From Vitrella brassicaformis (taxonomy: Eukaryota; Sar; Vitrellaceae), in NCBI GenBank assembly GCA_001179505.1, contig CDMY01000878.1:138471-202470 (forward strand): a DNA stretch of 64,000 nucleotides. The letters run 5' to 3'. This document shows, piece by piece, positions 22,218-33,047 of this stretch. The position numbers and the translations under genes were made by a program. The stretch's first letter is position 1. Every line of letters begins with the position of its first letter. The notes under the pieces are model-generated. The model searched no databases, had not been told where the DNA came from, and saw only the letters and a list, made by a program, of their open reading frames with translations.

Positions 22218-23204
22218 AACTTGCCGCGGGAGGGAAGGAAAAAACTTAAGGCCCCCAGGCCCCCACATGCAGGGTCGAGAATTTCTGGAGAATTTCGACG
22301 AGACATGCTTTTTTCCCAGCGAGACCGGCGACCCCCGAAATCGACGAAGCAGCCGCGTGCAGATGGAGCTGGCAGTACAAGGTCGAGTGAAGCGCCTGTA
22401 CCCCGCCCGATGGCTTCTGATTACGCAAATCGAATCCAGCAAGCACATCGAGCTCTCTCGAGCTCCTGGGAATTGAACAGCTCAAGTGATGTCAAGCTCA
22501 AGACCTACATTGATCTGAACATTCCTCCGGCTGATGCACCTTCTACCGCGGCTGGGTGGCGGCGGGCGAGTGGATCTCACGGACCTGGCTGGGGCGGTGG
22601 TGCCGGCGAGTGGCACATCTTGCTATCGGCAGGTTGATGATGCAGTTTTTCTGGTCCCTTTCCTTCGCACTCGCCCGCCTCCCTCGGGCTGTCCTGCCAA
22701 AAGGTCAAGGGCTGTTCCGTCGACTCCTGTTCGGGCTCATGTTTGCCGCGTGCCATATGAGTGGCGACTGTGTGGAGACCGGCATGATTCCCTCTCTGGT
22801 CCATACGCCTGTGCCTGAAGTCCCAGCACCGACACAGCCGGCCGCTCCATGCATCTCCCGCCTCTCGGCCAGCCTGGAGGACTCGGGACGCCCTCTGCCT
22901 CCTCCAGCAGCACCAACGACAAGCCCGCCTCCCACGTCGAAGGGATGGACGTATGAACCAACGAGCGGATGAACGACGGACGTGCGTTTGGGGGCAGCCT
23001 TCCTTCGGTTACCGAGAGAGCCTTCAAGCATCACAACCACCATGGACACGTACTGCTGATTGACGGTTGTTGACGTACAGCTAGAGGAAGGATGTTTTCT
23101 TCACAACGGACATCGTTCAACCCTCTCATTTTGAGCTGCCGATTTCTTTCCGTCCGCGGGGGCCGATTTCTTTCCGTACGACCACGTGTCCGACCCCTTT
23201 GAGA
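22218..23204. other. divergent spacer between MGQG genes with repeat fragments
   Basis: About 990 bp between start codons of MGQG copies 1 and 2. Plus-strand 22940-22985 is an inverted, diverged copy of 23720-23765 (shared CTCGTTGGTTCATAC and CATCCCTTC). A 15-bp unit CCGATTTCTTTCCGT is repeated in tandem at about 23139-23178. An open plus-strand frame from about 22556 to 22972 lacks an ATG start and is not called as a gene. Confidence 0.5.
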
Positions 23205-23755
23205 ATGGGCCAAGGAGCGTCTGGCTCGAGGCCTGTCTTGGTCAAGACTGACCAGCCCGTCCTCGTCAGCAACAGCCAGGACGGCAGCAAGGCGTTTGTC
23301 ATGCTTTCGGATGGGAAGAAAACCGCGAAGGTATGCTACGGACAGCGGAAAGGCGCAGCGGGGAAAGCACACAGCACCTCTCTTTGCCCCGCAGATTTGG
23401 AGCTTCCCACACCAGCCCCTTGTTTTCAACCTGGAAGAAGATAGCATCCTCACGGGTTAGGATGGAGCACATGGCTTCTTATGTCTTGCATTTCCCCTTC
23501 CTTTCAGTTTCTGTGTTCACGGCCCCGTCTGAAGAGGCGGCTGTGGCGTTCGATGGCTTCACTGCAGAGTGCCTATGGTGTGATGGAGGGCGAACATTCC
23601 TGGTGGGCGATGCCTTTGTCGGACCGAAAGAAATCGGCCCCCGCGGCGCCCCCAAATCGAGACGAGACAGATGCGTTTGCATCATTATCTGTCGTCCGTC
23701 CGTCCGTCCGTCGGTCCACTCGTTGGTTCATACATTCATCCCTTCAGCGCGTTGA
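23205..23755 (+). CDS. MGQG-family protein 2
   Basis: Three exons keep phase: 23205-23330, 23395-23455 and 23508-23755; 144 aa. Exon 2 is 61 nt, exactly as in copy 1, and both end in SILT. The protein begins MGQGASGSRPVLVKTDQPVL (Gly2 and Ser6 fit N-myristoylation), continues KIWSFPHQPLVFNLEEDSIL and TVSVFTAPSEEAAVAFDGF, then diverges from copy 1. The last part is translated CCGT repeat (RPSVRPSVHSLVHT), suggesting the original downstream exons were lost and the frame runs into noncoding DNA. It lacks the coiled-coil part of copy 1. Confidence 0.5.
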
Positions 23756-23857
23756 CTTCCCATCATCTTCCCTCGGCGCCCGAATGCCAGCCATGCTACC
23801 CTGGCAGCCATGCGGAGAGTTGTTTCCCGAACCCTTTTGAAAGTTTCAAGTTCAAAC

Positions 23858-24297
23858 ATGGGCCAAGGCACGTCTGCCCCGAGGCCTGTCTTGGTGCAAG
23901 TCAGCCAGCCACTGCAAGTCAGCCAGCCACTGCTGGTGACGACCGGCGAGCACGCTTTTGTGGTCGTCAGCGACGGCGAGAAGACGGTGAAGGTGGGAGA
24001 ACAAGACGCAGAGGGTTCACAGGCAAGCATCACTGTTCACAGAGCAATTCAATACATGGTACGCGGCTTCCCAAATCGTTCGCTGCTATTCCATCTCGAG
24101 GAAAACAGTATCCTCACTGGTACCGACACAGCCAACACAACGCAGCACTCCGAGTGCTTGGCCACACAGGTAGTTCCCTCCCTCCCTCCCATCCAGCGAC
24201 CGCAGTGCTCGACGCCTTGAGCGGCGTGGGACGCCAGACAACACAATCCACAATGCCCGCGTCCACGGTAAGCGGGAGGAGCAGCGGCTCCTCTTGA
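23858..24297 (+). pseudogene. MGQG-family copy 3, probably degraded
   Basis: Exon 1 (23858-23992) reads MGQGTSAPRPVLVQVSQPL and is nearly identical to copy 1 except for an 18-bp internal tandem duplication that repeats QVSQPL. The first 44 nt of the following intron are identical to copy 1. The copy-1 acceptor has changed; the only nearby acceptor (24042) puts the rest in another frame (KSNSIHGTRLPKSF...) to a stop at 24297, although the old frame (RGFPNRSLLFHLEENSILT) is still readable. The exon for TAPSEEAA is absent. Either a decaying duplicate or a new product with a myristoylation-type N-terminus. Confidence 0.5.
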
Positions 24298-24392
24298 TCA
24301 GGATGCACACACTAAGTTGCTGTCGCTCTGAATGCAGGTGTGACTGAGAGGCTGCGGATGGTCTGCGGCGATTCACGGCCGTTCAGGTCGAT

Positions 24393-25102
24393 ATGCCCTG
24401 GGGAAAGGCCTACGAAGAGGACACATACCCACTCGACCGCATGGGAGACGGCACAGTGGTCCGCACTGCACTAATCCAATGGATGATGTTATACATTTCT
24501 CACTTCCTTTATGGCGTGTTGGTGTCGGTGGCTTCACTGCAGAGTGCCTATGGTGTGATGGAGGCGGCGGCGCCGCTCAGTGAAGCAAACATCGAAAAGA
24601 GTAAGCTTGCCGAAATGAGTGGAAACGACGGTGTCTTTCTTTCGGCTACTGGCTTTCAGGCTGACTGCACTCTCACACCGTGCACCAGTCAACAAGGAAA
24701 GGAGGAGCAATATGTGAAAGCGCTAGAGGTGAGCAATCATGTGTGTGTTTTGAGTGTGGTCTGTGTCGGGGTGGTGGCTGACTGGCTGGCTGACCGGCTG
24801 ACCATGTGTGTATGTGCCTATTTGTTGTGCAGGACGCCATGCTGGAAGGGCTGGTGCGGGGCTATCGGCGCGGCATCAATGCCGAGAGCAGAGCCACAGG
24901 GGACCAGATGTATGCCTGGTCCAAGGACCGCGACTTTCGGCCTTCTTACCGGGCCGGATATCCTGGTCACGGCGGCACATGTGGCGCCGACCGCTGCCAC
25001 GGTCAAGCTCGGGGAAGAGAAGCAGCTCTGCAGGACGCTGCGACGACAAGGCGGGCAGTTAGTTCAACAACGCCCCTGGGACTGGGGCTGCCCAAGACCT
25101 GA
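24393..25102 (+). CDS. chimeric hypothetical protein
   Basis: ATG 24393 opens MPWGKAYEEDTYPLDRMGDG, runs to a donor at about 24729 and joins in phase to an exon from about 24833 (DAMLEGLVRGYRRGINAESR) to a stop at 25102. About 35 bp at 24531-24566 are identical to 23557-23592 of MGQG copy 2 but are read in a different frame. In exon 2 another frame reads GPDILVTAAHVAPTAATVKLG, resembling the catalytic His region of trypsin-like proteases. The locus looks assembled from fragments. Whether either frame is expressed is unknown. Confidence 0.3.
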
Positions 25103-25725
25103 GCAGCATCTACCGACGAAGAAGGAGTCCGTCAACCATGCGCTGAGGCAGCTAAGGAGCGACCGAGAGCGGCAGCGGCAGCGGCACGGTGCACCTGGCA
25201 TGAGCTCATATGCCCAAGAAGACTCCCGTTCCCGGCCCCTTCCCAAGCGTCCCGCCCTTTACCGGCAATGTCTATGGTGATTGGCTGCGTGCGTATACGT
25301 ACGGATGGTGGGTGAGCGATTCCATAGCTTGATTGGAGTGCCTGCCTATTATGTCCCCCCCCTCCCCCCCGGTGTGCAGTGATCTGTGTGGATTGGTGTT
25401 GTGTCTATCCTCCTAGGGCGTGACTAGGAAACGAGGCCTTTTCTGCCGCGGGGTTGACGCGTGAAAGGAGACAGGGCGGGGTGGTTCGGGCAGCATGGCT
25501 GCCTACATTTTATATTCCGTTCGTGCGTTGTGCTGAATGTTCCTCGTTCGAAAGACCGATTGATTGCCGTGAAGGCTTTCAATTGCATTGACGTCAACAG
25601 ACACATGCTTCAAAAATTGGAAAGAGACAATCGCATTCAGGTCATGAAGGAACGGCAAGCCATCCAGACACACGTGCACACACACAAACACACACGCACC
25701 CACGCAGAAGATGCACACGGCTTGG
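25103..25725. other. convergent intergenic region
   Basis: Contains C-rich runs at about 25355-25372. At about 25497-25515 it has GCTGCCTACATTTTATATT, a partial match to the repeat found at 61009 and 62456. No gene supported. Confidence 0.5.
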
Positions 25726-28700
25726 TCAATTGCTGCGGGACGTCGACTGCATGCGCCGGAAGAACGCCTCAAGCGGTGAAGGTAGGGCCGTCGCCATGGT
25801 CGCCTGCACCGCACGGCATGGCCGCCACACCAAACACAGGGAGAGACACAATGCAATATGCGCGTGTCTCTGTGATTGGTACGTGTCCCATCCTTGCCTG
25901 TGTGGTGTCTTGTCCGATGGTGAGCGTCAGGCTCTTCTGGATCCACTCGGGCAGCTGCTGCTGAGTGGCACCCACACCATAGCTGCATGGACGGACCACA
26001 CACAGAGGGCAGACAATGCACGTATGGCTCTCTTTGCCGGCGAGTGTGTGTGTTGCGACCGTGAGTCGATGAGTAGGATGGCGCCGTAGTCGCTGCGCGA
26101 TCGGATGGCACGGCCGACACACTGATGCATTCACGACACAGACAAGGGGAGGGTGACGGTGGCTGGGTTCGCGCCCGTCTTCCCTCCCTCCCTCCCTCCC
26201 TGGCTGCGTGCCTGGTTGACGGCCTTCATGCAGAGACACTGATAGTACTCCCGCCCTGCAGGATATGAACGGATGGATGGATGGTACACCACGCATGCAA
26301 TCGTCCACCCACCTCCAGTCTGTACCTGTGATCCGCTGCTGTGCGTCGCCCTCCCCCTCCCGCCTGGCCCGCGACGCAGCCGTGTCGAGGAAGTTCATCT
26401 TCTGCCGGATCTTCAGATCCTGAAGGAAGGCGGAATGGAGAGACGCAGAAATGTATGTGTGTGTGTGTGTATGTGATCCGTCATGCCTTTCTGGGGTATG
26501 GGCATCCGACGACACAGACACCTCTGGCCAGGTCGTCCTTGAAGTTCATGCCCTGCACACAGCCAGCCAGCGGGCAAACACAGATGGGTGTGGTTGCTGG
26601 GTGGGGGTGACCTCGCTGAGCTTGCCGCCGACTACACTGAACAGCAGCGCCCCTCTGCGAGCACGACCGTCGGTCCCCAACACGTACTGCCTGCATCATC
26701 CATCCATCCATCACCACACACACTCCCTCCACCCTCACATGTCTCCTCCCTCCGTCCCCTTCAACGTCACCTGAAGTCCCGAAACAGCGGCAGCTCATCC
26801 CCATCGCTGCCCGCCTTGCCACCACCAGCCCCACCCCTTGCACCCGCCCTCTGCTCCACAAACACCCGCTTGTGTTTGGCGATCTCGCTGCTCACGGCGG
26901 GGTGGCTCTTGATGTACGTGTCCAGATGTGCGAGGAAGTCGAATGACGGCACAAAGACGACCAGGCCGGCGGGGACGGCGGCGCAGAGGCTGGCGATGAA
27001 TGCGGTGAGGTTGCGGAGGGTGGCGTCTTGGGAGCGGCTGGCGTAGTCGAACTTCCACGGATGGCCGTCGGGACCTGCAGTAGAATACGGTGGATGCATC
27101 GGGCGTGTGTGGATGGTGTGGGGTGTTGTGTACCGTTGGTCACGGTGGAGACGAAGACCTGCGATGGCGGTACGACGTGTGTGCCGCTGAAGTGGACGAT
27201 CTTCTCCGCCGGCAGCGAAGATGACAGGGGGGCAAACTCTGACCGCACGCACAGACCATGGGTGCAGGTGGCTGTGTGTCTGTCGACTTTTACCTCGTCT
27301 GGGCTCCATGGTGCCGCCCGCCAGCAGCACCGCTCTCGCGTCCTTGACGATGTCGTGGAACCGCTCCTCCGCGTTGAGATTCATGATCTCCAGCCGGCCC
27401 TCGACACCACTACCACTACCACCAGGCCACACCAGAATACGCTCTGCAACACACACCCAACACACGGATAAGAACCGTCTTCTTTCCTTCTCTCTGCCTG
27501 TGTTTGAGTGGATTACCGTCAGATGTGCCGGCCAGGAGGCCTGAGAGGAACTCCACCAGCGTGTGTAGAGATGATGACGCGTACTGCGCGTTGGGGCCGC
27601 CCGCCTGGCGGGCCAGCTTGCGACGACGGCACTCACTGAACCCCCGCAGCTGCACGCATTCATCCACCAACACAAGAAAGGCATTCGCGTGTGCAGTTTG
27701 AATGGGTGCTGGTTGTGTTGTGTGTAGGTGTGTGCCTTTCGGAGGAACAGGGGGTCGCGGATCCAGTCTCGCAGGTCGTTCAGTGGGAAATGCTCCAGCT
27801 GCGCATCTGTAGGTATCAATGGATAGCATTGGGTTGTTTCTTTCTTTCTCCCTCCATCACTCCCTCCCTCCCTCTGTCCACACCCACCTTGCAGGAACCT
27901 TGCGATGGTGTGCGAGCGTCCCTCTGTGTGGTTGTCGGTCTCTGTCTGAATGAGGGTGTGGAGGTGGTCGCACATCTTGATGAATATCTTGAGGTTGGCG
28001 CTGTTGTTGCCCTTGAGCCACTTCTCGTACTGAACCAAATACGCCTCCCTGACAGACGCACACACACACGCACACACACAGAGGAAATGGGTTGTGTGTG
28101 TGTGTGGAGGGGTGGAGAGGGGATGGTCTGCGTACAGGTCTTGTCGGCATCCTGCGAGTTGCGATTGCGTGATTGTGCAGCTGTGTGAAGAGTTGATGGC
28201 CTCGATCAGGTTGTGCGCCTCGTCGAAAACTATCACACTGCCCTTGATACGGATGCCTGCACCCACACCCACACCCACACCCACACCCACACCCATACCC
28301 ACACCCACACTCTCTGTTGTGTTTGCTGTGGAACGGTCATTCTCTCCCTCCCCTGAACACACCTAGCGCTTCTCGCGTGTCTCTTGATAGGATGCAGTTA
28401 TACGGCAGCAGCAAAACCTGCGTCAACATGCACACACACATACACTGATTGCACCACTGGTGAGGGTATGCGGCCACAGATAGGACGTACATCTGCGTCG
28501 GGTGCGGCTTCTCGTGTGCCGAAGTATGGGCAGGAGCAGACGGACTCTTTCGAACCCCAACGCTTCAGATCTTCTATGTCTAACACCTCACTCTACACAC
28601 ACATCAACACGCACGCATCGTTTTTCGTCTGTGTCTCCGTGTGTGTGCTTTGTTGTGTGTACGAGCGCGAGGTCAGCGGTGCGGGAGGAGCTCTTCTTGT

Positions 28701-30177
28701 ACTGACACTTGCCTGGGCGCATTGCAGTCATTCGGGCCACGTGGTCAATGCATTGTGGCAGTTTCTGCCTGTGCTGTGCAATGTACCTTCATCTACTTTT
28801 GTCCGACACAGGTCTGTCAGGTGGCTTGCACTGTGGGCGGCGCTGCGCACCTCCTGACGCACAAACACTCACACACAGATCACACAGATGTATGTCACAC
28901 TTTCGTCTCATCTTCTGCCATGTGTGGTTGTCCGGGCCTTGCCTGGTTGATGCAGAGCTGCTGGCGGGACGCGAGCGGCACAACAACGACCTTGGCAGCG
29001 TGGGATGTGCGCAGAATCTGTTCATATTGAGCGGAACCATGCACCATCCCTCCCTCCCTCCCACCTCCCACATCCACCGACCTCCTCTTTGTACTGCTTG
29101 AGCTGCTCGTGGGTGCGGCTACAGATGAGGATCTGACCACACACAGACAGACAGACAGACAGACGGGGAGGGAGGGAGGGTGAGGGGAGAAGGGGGGTGT
29201 GTGTGTATGTCTGTGTGCCTGTCTGTCTGTTTGTGTCTTGCCTACCTGCGGTTTGGTGAACCGGGAGGTCTCAGCCCTGAGGTGCTCCTCCTCACCAGAT
29301 GTGCTACATACTGACACTCACACACAGAAGCATGCACAGGGAGAATGCCACCGCCGCCCCAACCCACTCGAGTTGAGCAGGAACTCCAGATCAATGGCAG
29401 CAGGCCTCGCGGACACAGACGCAGACGCACTCCCACCACCGCCAGCAGCAGCAGCAGCAGCCGGCTGCAAGCATGTCCCACAATGAGAACTTGTCAGCTC
29501 ATCCACCTCACCTCATCCCACCTACATGTACCTACCTCCTGTGTGACCTTCTGTTTCTTGGCAGCCGGGCCAGGCAGTCCGACAGGGAACATGGTCTGCT
29601 TGCTCTGCGTCTTGATGATGGCTGCACGGGTCTTGCGCTGCTGCAGCCGCTCCAGCCTCTCATTGACCCACGCCTGCAGCTCCTCCTGCTCTCGAGTCGC
29701 CTTGCTCTGCGTCAGCCACAGTGGCAGCGGGGCACCTGCATTGCATCCATCGTCCACGGTGACCCATGGAGAACAGACATCAGAGATTGACGGGCAGTGT
29801 GTGCCCTCTGTCCTTTCCCCACCCACTTTTGGCTGGTTGAGCGGCGTTGGCTTCGGCTGCGGTGCTGGGTTCCCTGACCAACTGCTGCTTCAGCACCGAC
29901 ATCTCGTTGTCACGCAGCCTGCACCACACGGAAACCGGAACACACCACCATCCATCCATCCATCCATCCATCCATCCAGCCATTTTCCTCTGTATCACCA
30001 CTGCAGCGCCGTGCAGACTATCATGAGGGTCTTCCCCGTGCCTGTGGGGCTCTGGAACACGCCGAACCCGCCCTCCTGCAACAGCTGGTACGCCTTGACC
30101 ATGAACTTGATCTGTGTCGGATACGGCGTGAAGGGGAACTCGATCTTGACCACATCCGACTCGCCACTGGCCGCCAT
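25726..30177 (-). CDS. DDX11: DDX11/CHL1 family Fe-S DNA helicase
   Basis: XPD-family 5'-3' helicase needed for sister-chromatid cohesion and fork processing. About 18 exons. Start ATG 30177; exon 1 has FTPYPTQIKFMVKAYQLL and Walker A SPTGTGKT. A variable insert follows (29370-29740). Motif Ia is ILICSRTHEQLKQYKEE (about 29085-29135). Candidate Fe-S cysteines lie in LCINQA, KCQYKK and CSCPYFGTRE (about 28510-29000). Next come VLLLPYNCILSRDTREAL and the DEAH box VIVFDEAHNLIEAI (about 28190-28240). The second RecA domain has VLLAGGTMEP, VFVPSFDFL, GGKLSE/GMNFKDDLARGV (about 26530-26640) and motif VI CVGRAIRSRSDYGAILLIDSR (about 26060-26125). It ends PSPLEAFFRRMQSTSRSN, stop at 25726. All motifs are in order. 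Divergent from the GST gene, start codons 75 bp apart. Confidence 0.92.
28256..28310. repeat. CCCACA minisatellite in DDX11 intron
   Basis: About nine 6-bp CACACC units with one variant, lying in the intron beside the DEAH-box exon. On the transcript strand it reads GGTGTG. Confidence 0.9.
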
Positions 30178-30251
30178 CTCTTGGACACCAACGTCACACC
30201 ATTGGCGGCCAGAATTTCTGGCGAGGTTGCGAGCTAAGCTTGTGGGGAAGG
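30178..30251. promoter_or_regulatory. 74-bp divergent spacer, DDX11/GST
   Basis: Only 74 bp separate ATG 30177 (-) from ATG 30252 (+). Transcription of the pair presumably starts from one nucleosome-free region. Confidence 0.4.
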
Positions 30252-32034
30252 ATGATCTCTCATCTGAGGCCTGTCCGGCTGTCCCTCGTCCCTCTGATCT
30301 GCCTCAGTGTCGATCTTGCTCAGGGATCTGTTCGAAAAACGGCCTCGTTCGCTTCCTCGTCATCTTCAGGCTACCGTAGAGCCTCGTTTGTGCTGCCAAG
30401 CCTCCTGCTGCACAGCTCCTGCACATCCATAAGCCAACAACGGGTCGGACCAGCAGATCATCATCAGCACCAGGCTGAGCACCGCGGCTATCGCTCGTTT
30501 TCTGTGGCCCACTCATCGGCGCATCCTCCCAGCACAAGAGCGTTTGCCACACGCACGAGCGAGATAGCCTCGCCAGAGATGCAGAGTCATGGGCCTGTCT
30601 TCAAGACTGACGGCGCGACTCTGCCGCCGACAGTCGAGGCGCTGAAGCAATCGGTGCTCAAGACGGCCACTGGGCAGCGGCTGTCGGCGGAGCTTGCTGA
30701 GAGGGAGAAGGGCGCTGGGCCGCCGCACACGGACTGCAAGATTCGGCTGTTTGGCAAGAGGGAGGAGGATGTGCGGGTGGTCTTGTATCGGGACTCTGCA
30801 GCCTGGTGCCCCTACTGCCAGAAGCTGTGGATGCTGCTCGAGGAGAAGCGCATCCCCTACCGCATTGAGAAGATTAACATGAGAAGCTATGGGGACAAAC
30901 CTGAGTGGTTCCTGAGGTATATGCAAGTGTCAAGCACCCACGAGATTGGGTGCCTCATGTGTTTGTGTGTGGTGTGTGGTGATGTGCAGAGCCAACCCCA
31001 ACGGCCTGCTGCCCGTCATCGAGCTCGATGGCCAACTGATCTTTGGTCAGTGAGATGGACACACACATGATGATGTGACATCAACAAGTAGCATCTCTGT
31101 GCTGTGTGTCGTTGGTCCGTCTATCACACATACAGAGAGCCTGCGCATCATGGCCTTGCTAGAGGAGACCTTCCAGCCGCCCGACCACCCCGCCACCCTC
31201 CCGCCCCAGGGCTCGCCAGCCATGGACCGCGCCAACGACCTGCTGGCGCTCGAGCGAGAGCTGTTTGGAAAGTGGTGCTCCTTCGTCTTTCGACCAGACC
31301 CCCTCGGTATGGCCCGGCGGTCGTTCGAGTCGTGTCTGGATAAGGTGGACGGTGAGCTGGGCAAGACGGAGGGGCCTTGGTTTCTGGAGGGGGAGGTGCC
31401 GTCGATTGTGGACCTGCAGTATGTGAGCCATGTCGAAAGAATGTGCGCCTCGACGCTCTACTGGAAGGTCGGCCAGAGAATTTGTCTGTGTGGACACATC
31501 GACAGTCCACCTTTTTTCTGTGTATGCGTGTGTGTGTTTGCAGGGTCTGCAGATCCGCGGGAGTGGTCGCTGGAGCAACATCGACAGATGGTTTGACGCA
31601 TTTGACAAGGTATGGACATGCAGATGGATGGATGATGGCACACGACACAGACCGAGACGAAGTGTGTGTGTGTGTGTGACGTGCGTGTGCAGCGGCCGAG
31701 CTACCAGGCGTCCAAGAGCGATTACTACACCCACGTCATGGACATCCCGCCGCAGTACGGCCCCGCATTCAGTGACAAGGCCGGCGAGAAGTACCGTGCC
31801 CTCATCGACGGCAAGGAGGCCTCCTGGCGGCTGCCTCTGGCCCCGCTGCTGCCCACTGACCCAGAGCCCACCACGGCCGACACCAATCCGGGCGACGAGG
31901 GCGCCCGGCACCAGGCATGCTTCAAGCTCGTCAACAATCTGCCCGCTGTGGCGCGATTCGCACTCAGGTACCTGAGGCGCACGCAATGTGTGACAAACCA
32001 GACAGACAGGGCAGATGGGCACTTCTCTCTCTCG

Positions 32035-32065
<31 letters not shown>

Positions 32066-32404
32066 TGTGTGTGCAGAGGTGCGGGATTGCCTGGCGCCAA
32101 GCGCTTCGCGGCCCCTCTGGCTGATCCCTATGCGCAGCCGAATCTCAACTACGAGGCCGACATGGACATCGCCCTCCGATTCGTGGTACATGCGCTGCTC
32201 AGTGGCGTGGATGACCAGGCCGACAAGGCGATGCGAGAGGCACTAGTGGGTGCGAGTGGCAGTGGCCGGGCGGACCTGGCCAAGTGTGTGGCGTATGTGC
32301 GCGACCGCGTGGGTGTGCCGCGGGACATGCCCTATCCCGCCGCCATGCAGCTACGCGCGCATCTCAATTGGGTGCACGATGCACTGCTCGAGGAGAAGAA
32401 ATGA
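30252..32404 (+). CDS. plastid-type glutathione S-transferase with CPYC motif
   Basis: Six exons with matching phases: 30252-30916, 30990-31045, 31136-31467, 31544-31609, 31693-31967, 32077-32404. The start MISHLRPVRLSLVPLICLSV is a signal peptide, followed by a Ser/Arg-rich region of about 90 residues, as expected for import into a secondary plastid. The thioredoxin-fold domain has VVLYRDSAAWCPYCQKLWML, then IPYRIEKINMRSYGDKPEWF and ANPNGLLPVIELDGQLI. The C-terminal helical domain has GSGRWSNIDRWFDAFDKRPS and YYTHVMDIPPQYG. This arrangement matches the GST family of cyanobacteria and plastids whose active site is glutaredoxin-like CPYC. Likely a thiol transferase or dehydroascorbate-type reductase; the substrate cannot be told. 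The last intron carries CT and TG repeats. Confidence 0.85.
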
Positions 32405-33047
32405 ATAATGAGTGGCCGTGAGAGTTTTTTGGTGCATGTGTTGTGGCTTGACGGATGCAGTGAGAGGCCAGACGCGGTAGTAGAGTAGAGCGATACGTCT
32501 TTGTCGCCTCGGAGGGGCCTTTTTTCGGGCAAGATAACGTGAATTCACCTTCTCGGCCGTTTCTCAAAGTGCTGCAGAGCACCTGGCGATACGGGCCGGG
32601 AGGGAAACTGTCGTGGCCATATGCTATGCACTGCTAGTTAAGGGCCATTATTATCTAGCTACAGCCAGTGACTGACTGTGAGAGGGACACCGTGTGTGGG
32701 CGGGTGGGACTGGCGTCGGCCGCTGGTGACGCAACACGTCAGACGTGAAGCCAATACACGTCTGGCACGTTGGCGGGTCAGTGACGAACGACTTTTCCAC
32801 CTCACTTACCTCACGTGCATGTCTCACGAATGTATGACGTCATGACTGATGTGTCAGATGGGCATCGAGTCTCGGAGCGCCATGTAACTGCATCCTTTCA
32901 TGGAGGAAGACACTCATGCATTCATTCATTCATTCATGGAAGATGTGTCCACTGGTCCACACCGACACACACACGGTTGGTGTCTCACTCACTTGCAACA
33001 TTGCGATATCAACATGACACCCACACCCATCCCCTTGCCCCTCTCTC
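32405..33047. other. convergent intergenic region
   Basis: About 640 bp between two stops. It contains a GC stem with a T-run near 32505-32530 (GCCTCGGAGGGGCC then six T), perhaps a 3'-end signal, and CATT repeats at about 32918-32936. No gene. Confidence 0.5.

Noticed and set aside
22556-22972. 138-codon plus-strand ORF between MGQG genes
   Set aside because: It starts at GTG, has no splice or family support and overlaps an inverted repeat fragment.
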